A stretch of 5,090 nucleotides of DNA, taken from NCBI GenBank assembly GCA_022712835.1, contig JAFLJU010000529.1, positions 1-5,090 on the forward strand. Reading direction: 5' to 3'. Positions 1 through 5,004 of the stretch are shown here, piece after piece. The translations under genes were made by a program, and so were the position numbers. The first letter of the stretch is position 1. The number at the start of each line of letters is the position of its first letter. This DNA is from Desulfobacteraceae bacterium. GTDB taxonomy: Bacteria; Desulfobacterota; Desulfobacteria; Desulfobacterales; Desulfobacteraceae. Below the pieces are notes generated by a model, which did not search any database, had not been told where the DNA came from, and saw only the letters and a program-made list of their open reading frames with translations.

Positions 1-19
1 CATCTTTTCCTTTTGACAT
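1..19 (-). CDS. 5' end of a gene running off the left edge (product unknown)
   Basis: Only six complete codons are visible, reading Met-Ser-Lys-Gly-Lys-Asp on the minus strand from the ATG at 19-17. The call rests on its upstream signals: a ribosome binding site AAGGAG (complement of 26-31) ends six bases before the ATG, and a sigma70-like promoter lies further upstream. A second in-frame ATG sits at the edge (3-1) behind a weaker AAGGA, but the first ATG has the better spacing. The Lys-rich start says nothing about function. The gene is divergent from the radical SAM gene on the other side of the spacer. Confidence 0.6.
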
Positions 20-25
20 GTGTAT

Positions 26-31
26 CTCCTT
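26..31 (-). promoter_or_regulatory. Ribosome binding site of the left-edge gene
   Basis: On the minus strand this reads AAGGAG, six bases before the ATG at 19. It is a near-ideal Shine-Dalgarno sequence and is the main reason for calling a gene start at the edge of the window. Confidence 0.7.
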
Positions 32-41
32 GATTTTACGG

Positions 42-63
42 GAGTCTGTCCAATGGACAGCTC
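42..63. promoter_or_regulatory. Palindrome in the leader of the left-edge gene (operator or RNA hairpin)
   Basis: CTGTCC (46-51) and GGACAG (55-60) are perfect 6-bp inverted repeats around AAT. The pairing continues with GAG (42-44) and CTC (61-63) if the T at 45 is bulged out. The element lies between the predicted promoter and the ribosome binding site of the minus-strand gene at the left edge, the usual place for a repressor operator or a leader hairpin. No T-run follows in either direction, so it is not a typical terminator. The binding protein, if any, is unknown. Confidence 0.5.
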
Positions 64-85
64 TCTTTGGGTATATATATCCTAG

Positions 86-114
86 TGTATATCATAAAAA
101 TAAAAATTTGTCAG
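86..114 (-). promoter_or_regulatory. Putative sigma70 promoter for the left-edge gene
   Basis: Read on the minus strand, a -35-like CTGACA (complement of 109-114, 5 of 6 matches to TTGACA) is followed after exactly 17 bases by TATACA (complement of 86-91, 4 of 6 matches to TATAAT). The spacer is A+T rich. Transcription would begin near position 79, upstream of the palindrome and the ribosome binding site, which fits the gene starting at 19. An overlapping TATGAT nearby is a less well-spaced alternative -10. Confidence 0.45.
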
Positions 115-371
115 TCGGGATACCGGACACGCCCCCCTCCCCCTGGCAAACAAGACATTATAATTCCCATATTCACTTTTTTACGGAATTAAAATGTCTC
201 GTTTATCACAAGCCAACCGGTTTCCATGCGTCGGCATCAAAGGATATCAAAACCATAAATCCTTTATCAATTCAAATAGTTCCTGGGCCAATGATCTCAA
301 CACAGACCCCATGGCACCCATCCTGCAAATGTTGCATGAAACTTTATTGATCATTAACACAGGCGCTCACT
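115..371. other. Gene-poor spacer upstream of the radical SAM gene
   Basis: I see no well-supported gene here. A perfect TATAAT occurs at 159-164, but the bases 17 upstream are a C-rich run with no -35, so a promoter for the radical SAM gene is uncertain. Two small inverted repeats are present: AAAGGAT (239-245) with ATCCTTT (259-265), and TGCAA (324-328) with TTGCA (332-336). A 63-codon open frame at 194-385 overlaps the radical SAM start by 14 bases but lacks a convincing ribosome binding site (see findings). A C-rich tract lies at about 130-143. Confidence 0.5.
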
Positions 372-1841
372 ATGACCATACTTAATATTCCCGAACTTGT
401 CCGCCAGACCCGAATAGATTATTCAGACTCCTATGACACAATGAACTGGCTCACCCCAGAAAGCACGGATACGGCATCCCGTCTGAGAGAATCCCTGATC
501 ACCAACATCTTTGATCCCCGCACCCCAGGAGCCGGATGGCAGTTTTCCGGGACCAAACTCTTTACCCAGGAGATTTCCCCGGGGTGTGCCCTCTGCGGCC
601 AGGGAGACTGGTCCTGCCTGTTTATCAATGGCATCTGCAATGCCCAATGTTTTTATTGCCCTTCCACCCAGAAGGAAAAGGGCCAGCCCATGACCAGCAC
701 CCTGGAATTTTCCAATCCCCGGGATTATGCCGATTATGTCCAGCGGTTCAACATAAAAGGGGTTAGTTTCAGCGGTGGAGAACCCTTCCTTACCTTTGAC
801 CGGGTGGTACTTTTTCTAAAAACACTTCGTTCCCGGGTTTCCCATCCCCTTTACATCTGGATGTACACCAATGGCCTTCTTGTCACCGAAGACAAACTCA
901 AAATCCTGAGAGACAATGGCCTTGACGAAATCCGCTTTGATATCAGTGCCAACCATTATGACCTTAAGGCCTTGAAAAAAGCCCTGGGCATCATTCCCAG
1001 AGTAACCGTGGAGATTCCGGCCATCCCCGAGGACCTTGAACTCACCCAACAGGTGATCAAAGAACTTTCAGAACTTGGGGTCAACCACCTGAACCTACAC
1101 CAGATCCGGTGTACAAAATTCAACACAGGCAAACTCGTCCAACGAGGATATACCTTTCTCCACGGCCCCGGGGTCACGGTGCTGGAAACCGAGCTGACCG
1201 CGCTAAAACTGATCCAATATTCACTGGACCAAAAGATTGCCCTGCCCATCAATTATTGTTCATTCACCTTTCGCAACCAGTTTCAACGGGCGGGTGGCAG
1301 AAAAAGAAATGCCCAGCAAATAAAAGCTGTCCATGAAGATATCACCCCCACCGGCCACATCCGAACCATGAGTGTGTCCGGCACCAAAGAGTCCATTGGC
1401 TCCCTCCAAAAATCTCTTATGTCCCAGGGGCTTGAGTCCTCCTCCTGGAAACTGTCAACCGCCGGTGACCAGCTTTTTTTCACAGAAAAGCTGTGGCCCC
1501 TCATGGATTTTTCCAATGTCCGGCTGAAAGTCAGTTACAGCGGCACCACATTAAAACCCTCTGTTTCCTTCCGAAACCCCTTCAAGGAAGTGGTGTTGAA
1601 CAAGAAGAAAAAGGTGGTCGTCGAAAGGCATACCCAGGAAACCGGCCTCTGGTTTGAAGGGGATCAGATTGCCCGGTTTGGCCAGACCTTTATCCAACCG
1701 AGCATGGACTTACCCCTGAATGGACCTGGCAATCCACCCCAGGACCAGTCCCTGGACCAACCCCAAGACCAACCCCAGGATCAAATGAACGGGGCCATGC
1801 CCTTTGAAACCTTTCGCCCGGGCCTTGGGGAATATATTTAA
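372..1841 (+). CDS. Radical SAM protein with extra N-terminal cysteines (COG2108-like)
   Basis: A 489-residue cytosolic radical SAM enzyme of unknown substrate. The SAM-binding [4Fe-4S] motif is Cys89-x3-Cys93-x2-Cys96, followed by the GGEP motif at 135-138, with beta/alpha-barrel-like sequence to about residue 290. Cys72, Cys75 and Cys82 lie just upstream, and Cys247 and Cys296 lie later. The CxxC-before-CxxxCxxC layout and an Asn-Tyr-Cys segment followed by a basic stretch (294-312) resemble, from memory, the uncharacterised family COG2108 related to pyruvate formate-lyase activating enzyme. An auxiliary iron-sulfur cluster bound by some of the extra cysteines is my inference. Residues 310-445 form a C-terminal region I do not recognise. 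The tail (456-471) has four tetrapeptides of PQDQ type. An in-frame stop at 348-350 makes ATG 372 the first Met available; its ribosome binding site is only a weak AGG at 361-363. It is convergent with the thiolase, with no obvious operon partner. Confidence 0.9.
   Translation: MTILNIPELVRQTRIDYSDSYDTMNWLTPESTDTASRLRESLITNIFDPRTPGAGWQFSGTKLFTQEISPGCALCGQGDWSCLFINGICNAQCFYCPSTQKEKGQPMTSTLEFSNPRDYADYVQRFNIKGVSFSGGEPFLTFDRVVLFLKTLRSRVSHPLYIWMYTNGLLVTEDKLKILRDNGLDEIRFDISANHYDLKALKKALGIIPRVTVEIPAIPEDLELTQQVIKELSELGVNHLNLHQIRCTKFNTGKLVQRGYTFLHGPGVTVLETELTALKLIQYSLDQKIALPINYCSFTFRNQFQRAGGRKRNAQQIKAVHEDITPTGHIRTMSVSGTKESIGSLQKSLMSQGLESSSWKLSTAGDQLFFTEKLWPLMDFSNVRLKVSYSGTTLKPSVSFRNPFKEVVLNKKKKVVVERHTQETGLWFEGDQIARFGQTFIQPSMDLPLNGPGNPPQDQSLDQPQDQPQDQMNGAMPFETFRPGLGEYI
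1737..1784 (+). repeat. 12-bp in-frame tandem repeat encoding PQDQ units
   Basis: Four 12-base units lie in frame near the 3' end of the radical SAM gene. They encode PQDQ, SLDQ, PQDQ and PQDQ at residues 456-471. Units differ by a few bases, so the array is not freshly duplicated. It forms a probably disordered Pro/Gln/Asp tail after the folded enzyme, with about 18 residues following it. Confidence 0.85.
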
Positions 1842-1875
1842 TCACATTCCCCAAGCCGTTCTCCAGACCCAATAA

Positions 1876-1913
1876 AAAAAGAGCGCACCCTTTTACACGG
1901 ATGCGCTCTTTTT
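1876..1913. terminator. Bidirectional rho-independent terminator between convergent genes
   Basis: The arms at 1876-1887 and 1902-1913 are perfect 12-bp inverted repeats with a GAGCGCA core and A/T outer ends, around a 14-base loop. On the plus strand the right arm ends in five T residues. On the minus strand the complementary arm ends in a run of seven T. It therefore can stop transcription of both the radical SAM gene (stop at 1841) and the convergent thiolase (stop at 2021). Confidence 0.85.
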
Positions 1914-1977
1914 GCTACAATGCGCTCTTTTAGTCATAACGCGCTATTTTAGCAATAACGCGCTCATCTTTGAAATT
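1902..1977. repeat. 19-bp tandem repeat array continuing from the terminator arm
   Basis: Units start at 1902, 1921, 1940 and 1959, an exact 19-base period. The first three follow the pattern YGCGCTCTTTTAG plus a variable pair, then ATAA; neighbouring units match at 15 of 19 positions. The fourth keeps only the CGCGCTC start. The first unit contains the right arm of the hairpin terminator, so later units carry partial copies of that arm. The array fills most of the space between the terminator and the thiolase stop. No gene is seen in it. Function is unknown; slippage duplication of a terminator arm is one explanation. Confidence 0.8.
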
Positions 1978-2020
1978 TTAACTTAACGGGTGCAGGTGGC
2001 CCGTATACGCCTTTGATGGT

Positions 2021-3199
2021 CTATTTTTTCCGCTCGACAATCAAGGCCATGCCCTGCCCCCCGCCAATACACAGGGTAACCAGACCGTATCTTTTATCCC
2101 GGGCCGCAAGTTCATACAAAAGTTTTGTCACCAGGGCACCGCCGCTGGCAGAAACCGGATGCCCAAGGGCTATGGCCCCCCCATTTACATTCACCTTGTT
2201 GATGTCCATGGACAGCTCACGCATGCAGGCGATGGCTTGGGAGGCAAAGGCTTCGTTCAATTCAATCAGATCCATATCCTCTATGGTGAGCCCTGCTTTT
2301 TCCAAAGCCATTTTGACGGCCGGAATGGGACCGATCCCCATATAGGCCGGATCCACCCCCACCGAGGCATAGGAGACAATGGATGCCATGGGCGTAATAC
2401 CCAGTTCATCTGCCTTGTCCTTTGACATGACCACAAGAGCAGATGCCCCGTCGTTCATCCCGCTGGCATTACCGGCAGTCACAGACCCTCCCTTTTTAAA
2501 AGGGGGTTTGAGTCTTTGAAGGGTTTCAATGGTGGTGCCGAACCGTGGGTGTTCATCTGTGTCAAATATTTTGGGTTCCCCTTTTTTCTGGGGGATTTGA
2601 ACCGGTACAATCTGATCCTTAAACCGGCCTTCCTTAATGGCCTGCTCGGCCAGCGTCTGACTTCGAAGGCCAAATGCGTCCTGGTCTTCCCGGGAAACAT
2701 TATATTTTTCCGCTACATTTTCAGCAGTTTCCCCCATGGTGTTACCGCTTAAGGGGTCAAACAGGATGAGCTGATCCATGAGCTGACCATGGCCCAGGCG
2801 GTATCCCCACCTGGCTTGTTTGAGCATAAAGGTGGCATTGCTCATGCTTTCCATACCACCAGCCACAATGATGTCTGCATCACCGGATTTAATCACCTGG
2901 GCAGCCAGGGTAATGGCCTTGATACTGCCGGCACAGGCCTTGCTGATGGTAAACTGGGGTTTTTCCTCCGGGATGCCCGCCTTAACTGCCACCACCCGGG
3001 CGGAATTAATGGGAAGATCTCCGGTTCGGTAGCCGGAAGCATAGATAACTTCATCAATCTGGTCACCGGTCAACCCTGCCCGTTTGATGGATTCCCGGAT
3101 GGGAATGGGACCGAAATCGATATCGCTTAACGGGGCAAGAGATCCACCAAACCCACCGATTGCCGTTCTGCATGCACTGACTATGACCACTTCTTTCAT
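2021..3199 (-). CDS. Acetyl-CoA acetyltransferase-type thiolase
   Basis: A complete 392-residue thiolase, the usual length for tetrameric bacterial acetoacetyl-CoA thiolases (AtoB/PhaA type), which interconvert two acetyl-CoA and acetoacetyl-CoA plus CoA in the cytosol. Visible catalytic residues are the nucleophile Cys89, Asn315 in the NEAF motif, His347 in the GHP motif and Cys377 in CIGGGQG. The GGMESMSN segment (114-121) and the Ser246-containing AGNASG loop are also typical. Two loops deviate: the nucleophile context reads CAGS rather than the usual CGSG or CASG, and the GHP loop reads GHPVSASGG where the family normally has a Gly in place of Ser350. Substrate may therefore differ from acetoacetyl-CoA; degradative 3-ketoacyl-CoA use is possible. 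The ATG at 3199 follows a perfect AGGAGG after five bases. It is monocistronic as far as visible and divergent from the WYL regulator. Confidence 0.93.
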   Translation of the reverse strand: MKEVVIVSACRTAIGGFGGSLAPLSDIDFGPIPIRESIKRAGLTGDQIDEVIYASGYRTGDLPINSARVVAVKAGIPEEKPQFTISKACAGSIKAITLAAQVIKSGDADIIVAGGMESMSNATFMLKQARWGYRLGHGQLMDQLILFDPLSGNTMGETAENVAEKYNVSREDQDAFGLRSQTLAEQAIKEGRFKDQIVPVQIPQKKGEPKIFDTDEHPRFGTTIETLQRLKPPFKKGGSVTAGNASGMNDGASALVVMSKDKADELGITPMASIVSYASVGVDPAYMGIGPIPAVKMALEKAGLTIEDMDLIELNEAFASQAIACMRELSMDINKVNVNGGAIALGHPVSASGGALVTKLLYELAARDKRYGLVTLCIGGGQGMALIVERKK

Positions 3200-3203
3200 T
3201 CAG

Positions 3204-3210
3204 TCCTCCT
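3204..3210 (-). promoter_or_regulatory. Ribosome binding site of the thiolase gene
   Basis: On the minus strand this reads AGGAGGA, with the AGGAGG core ending five bases before the ATG at 3199. A full-consensus Shine-Dalgarno suggests strong translation and fixes the start codon. Confidence 0.85.
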
Positions 3211-3241
3211 GATAAATAAACCACCAAAATATAATCTTTAT

Positions 3242-3263
3242 TATAGCTTTAATATAGCTGTAT
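3242..3263. promoter_or_regulatory. Candidate operator: repeated TATAGCT over the predicted thiolase start site
   Basis: TATAGCT occurs at 3242-3248 and again at 3253-3259, an 11-base step that puts both on the same DNA face. The second copy is part of a 12-bp imperfect palindrome (3252-3263, 10 of 12 positions symmetric) centred on AGCT. The pair covers the predicted transcription start of the thiolase, where a repressor would act. The adjacent WYL regulator is the obvious candidate to bind it, but this is inference from position only. Confidence 0.4.
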
Positions 3264-3290
3264 TATATAAGCAGTTCCCTGTCAACTGAA
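3262..3290 (-). promoter_or_regulatory. Putative thiolase promoter
   Basis: On the minus strand a perfect -10 TATAAT (complement of 3262-3267) has a weak -35 TTCAGT (complement of 3285-3290) at the ideal 17-base spacing. A perfect TTGACA (complement of 3280-3285) also occurs, but only 12 bases from the TATAAT, too close for ordinary sigma70 use; at 17 bases its partner would be a poor TACAGC. Transcription would start near 3255, about 55 bases before the ATG. Confidence 0.5.
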
Positions 3291-3352
3291 AACTCAAGGT
3301 TATGAACTATCCCCAGCAAGAGACTCAACTTCAGAACCGGCTTGATAAAAAA

Positions 3353-3382
3353 ATAGATATGAGAGATAGATATGAGAGATAG
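3353..3382. repeat. 13-bp tandem repeat upstream of the WYL regulator
   Basis: A 13-base unit beginning ATAGATATGAGAG is repeated exactly, giving 30 bases of perfect 13-base periodicity (about 2.3 copies). It ends 56 bases before the regulator start codon. A TTGATA at 3342-3347 just upstream could be a -35, with a weak GATAGA 17 bases on, inside the repeat, so the array may overlap the regulator's promoter. It could also be simple slippage. Confidence 0.7.
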
Positions 3383-3422
3383 TCAGGACAATTTTCTAAT
3401 CCCCAGAATTTCGATCCGTAAT

Positions 3423-3429
3423 AAAGGAA
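3423..3429 (+). promoter_or_regulatory. Ribosome binding site of the WYL regulator
   Basis: AAAGGAA ends nine bases before the ATG at 3439. It is a moderate Shine-Dalgarno at acceptable spacing and supports that start. Confidence 0.55.
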
Positions 3430-3438
3430 TGATCCCCA

Positions 3439-4377
3439 ATGAAAATAGAGCGATTACTGGCCATGACCATTCTGCTGTTAAACCGAAGAAAAATGACGGC
3501 AAAGGATCTGGCAGACTATTTTGAGGTTTCCATACGGACCATCTACCGGGATGTGGAAACCCTGAACCGAGCCCATATCCCCATTGTCTCCTTCCAGGGA
3601 TATGACGGCGGGTTCTGTATCCCCGACCATTATAAATTGAGCCGTCAGCTGCTGACCTTTTCCGATATGCTCGCCATCCTCACCACCCTCAAGGGGGTGA
3701 ATCTTACCCTGAAAAACAGGGAGGTCGATCTGGCCATTGAAAAGATCACCGCCCTGATTCCAACGGAAAAGCAAGCCCAATACCAGCAACACCAGGCATC
3801 TTTCCTCATTGATATCTCCCCCTGGGGATCCCAGGACAAGCTCCAAAAGACCATCGCTAAGGTGCATGAGGGGGTGAACACCTCCCGGGTGCTGGAGTTT
3901 GAGTACACCCCGGCAGTGGGCAACACCAGATTGCGCCGGGTGGAACCCCATACCCTTATTTTCAAGGGGTTTGGCTGGTATCTTCTGGGGTTTTGCAGAT
4001 TGAGGAAAGGATTTCGGGTATTCAAGCTTGCACGGATGCGCAGCCTTTGCAAAGGTCCAGAACATTTTGTACGAAGACCCGTTGACCCGGCTGCCCATTT
4101 TCGTCCTGAAAACGATTCCCGGCCTCCCATTGAGATGATCTTAAAATTTCCCGTCCACCTGGAAGTTAAAATTGAAGAGACCCTGGGCCGGGAATGCATC
4201 ATTGAAAAAAATGGTAACCATATAATGGTCTGCCTGTCCATGCCCGAAGACGACTGGATCCATTCCTTTATTTTAAGCCACGGGGAGAACGTGGAAGTGA
4301 TGTCGCCCCCCCGGTTGCGAAGGGCCATCGAAAAGAAAATATTAAAAATGAAAAAACTTTATACAAACCTGACATAG
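3439..4377 (+). CDS. WYL-domain transcriptional regulator (YafY/YobV type)
   Basis: A 312-residue DNA-binding regulator of the usual size for this family. Residues 1-55 form a winged helix-turn-helix of the HTH_11 type, with the recognition-helix region SIRTIYRDVETLN (31-43) and the wing ending in a GYDGGF turn. The WYL domain spans about 145-205, with the name-giving Trp180-Tyr181-Leu182 and the following FRVFKLARM segment (192-200) carrying Arg193 and Arg199, positions generally linked to ligand binding. A C-terminal WCX extension covers about 230-305. The family senses small ligands or nucleic acid and may repress or activate; the ligand here is unknown. It is divergent from the thiolase across 239 bases and is followed after 79 bases by an effector-binding protein on the same strand. 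Autoregulation and control of the thiolase are plausible but not shown. Confidence 0.92.
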   Translation: MKIERLLAMTILLLNRRKMTAKDLADYFEVSIRTIYRDVETLNRAHIPIVSFQGYDGGFCIPDHYKLSRQLLTFSDMLAILTTLKGVNLTLKNREVDLAIEKITALIPTEKQAQYQQHQASFLIDISPWGSQDKLQKTIAKVHEGVNTSRVLEFEYTPAVGNTRLRRVEPHTLIFKGFGWYLLGFCRLRKGFRVFKLARMRSLCKGPEHFVRRPVDPAAHFRPENDSRPPIEMILKFPVHLEVKIEETLGRECIIEKNGNHIMVCLSMPEDDWIHSFILSHGENVEVMSPPRLRRAIEKKILKMKKLYTNLT

Positions 4378-4413
4378 GGCTGTCACACAAACCCGATACT
4401 CTCCTTAAAGAAA

Positions 4414-4431
4414 TGATTCCCCCAGGAATCA
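4414..4431. promoter_or_regulatory. Perfect 7-bp inverted repeat between regulator and effector-binding gene
   Basis: TGATTCC (4414-4420) and GGAATCA (4425-4431) are exact inverted repeats around CCCA. No T-run follows, so it is not a standard terminator. It ends 12 bases before the AAGGAG ribosome binding site of the next gene, so it could be an operator, an mRNA-stabilising hairpin, or a weak attenuator in the two-gene operon. Confidence 0.5.
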
Positions 4432-4443
4432 GATATAAAACAA

Positions 4444-4449
4444 AAGGAG
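4444..4449 (+). promoter_or_regulatory. Ribosome binding site that decides the TTG start
   Basis: AAGGAG lies seven bases before TTG 4457. There is no nearby ATG or GTG at suitable distance in that frame; the next Met is codon 24. This Shine-Dalgarno is the reason for choosing the rare TTG start. Confidence 0.75.
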
Positions 4450-4456
4450 ACCAAAC

Positions 4457-4909
4457 TTGGAACAACTAAAACTCAATTTATTCACAGTGAACGGTATCGG
4501 CATCAGAACAAACAACAGGGATGAAATGGATCCCCAAAAGGCCAAAATCCCTGGCCTATGGGAAAACTTTGCCCAAGGGCTTGGCGCCGCCAAACCACCT
4601 GAAGTGTTCGGGGTATACACCCATTACGAATCCGATGAACAGGGCGCCTATGATTTATTTACAGCCGTCAAAGAAACGTTTCCAGGCATCGGCATGGGGG
4701 AGGGACAGAGCACTTGTCTCACCATCCCGGAAGGCACCTATGTCAAATTTACCCGGTCAGGTCCCCCAAAAGAAGCCTGCATGGGGCTGTGGCAGGAAAT
4801 ATGGGCCTATTTTCAAAGCCCCGACCGCCCCAAAAGAACCTTTGTCTGTGATTTTGAAGCATATACCGGGATTGATGCCATCTCCATCTACATCGGCATA
4901 GATGCCTAG
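4457..4909 (+). CDS. GyrI-like / AraC-type effector-binding domain protein (YobU type)
   Basis: A 150-residue stand-alone effector-binding domain with no DNA-binding part. Features seen are the IPGLWENF segment (31-38), FGVYTHYESD (51-60), an IPEGTYVKF strand (90-98), a tryptophan-rich helix (LWQEIWAYF, 111-119) and an acidic DFEAY motif (132-136) before the final strand ISIYIGI. This order is typical of the SOUL/GyrI-like fold found at the C-terminus of BmrR and Rob, and in single-domain proteins such as Cass2, which bind cationic or hydrophobic small molecules. Glu134 in the DFEAY motif is a likely counterpart of the ligand-binding acidic residue in this fold. Translation starts at TTG. It follows the WYL regulator on the same strand, like YobV and YobU of Bacillus subtilis, so it probably buffers or presents a ligand for that regulator. 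Enzymatic activity is also possible. Confidence 0.85.
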   Translation: MEQLKLNLFTVNGIGIRTNNRDEMDPQKAKIPGLWENFAQGLGAAKPPEVFGVYTHYESDEQGAYDLFTAVKETFPGIGMGEGQSTCLTIPEGTYVKFTRSGPPKEACMGLWQEIWAYFQSPDRPKRTFVCDFEAYTGIDAISIYIGIDA

Positions 4910-4958
4910 GCACAAGAGATAAGGGAAAAGGACCAGATGGTCATCAAAGGATAAAACT

Positions 4959-4998
4959 ACCCCCGTGGGATTGGAACCATCCACACGGGGGGTCTTTT
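4959..4998. terminator. Strong rho-independent terminator after the effector-binding gene
   Basis: CCCCCGTG (4960-4967) pairs with CACGGGGG (4984-4991). The stem continues with GGAT (4968-4971) and ATCC (4979-4982) around a bulged A at 4983 and a seven-base loop. TCTTTT follows the hairpin on the plus strand. On the minus strand the hairpin is followed by TAGTTTT, so it may also serve the convergent gene ending at 5005. Confidence 0.85.
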
Positions 4999-5004
4999 CA
5001 TGTG

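Noticed and set aside
145..162. Possible sigma54 promoter beginning at TGGCA
   Set aside because: The GC expected 10 bases after the GG is absent (AT instead), so the -12 element is missing.
18..350. 110-codon open frame across the left spacer
   Set aside because: It begins over the promoter and leader of the divergent gene, has no ribosome binding site of its own, and its translation (many His, Thr, Pro and Tyr, no domain pattern) looks like non-coding sequence.
1690..1872. Minus-strand frame with a VGPGTGPGVD-like repetitive peptide
   Set aside because: The repetitive Gly/Pro pattern is the complement of the 12-bp PQDQ repeat of the radical SAM gene and it runs into the terminator region; not a gene.
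1902..1977. Possible CRISPR array
   Set aside because: The 19-bp units are directly adjacent without spacers and are too short and degenerate; this is a plain tandem repeat.
2789..3130. 113-codon open frame on the plus strand inside the thiolase
   Set aside because: It lies wholly antisense to conserved thiolase motifs, including the Cys89 region, with no separate start signals.
3478..4098. 206-codon open frame on the minus strand inside the WYL regulator
   Set aside because: It is antisense to a gene with clear HTH and WYL motifs and shows no recognisable domain; it is a by-product of the codon pattern of the real gene. The same applies to the 227-codon frame at 3645-4328.
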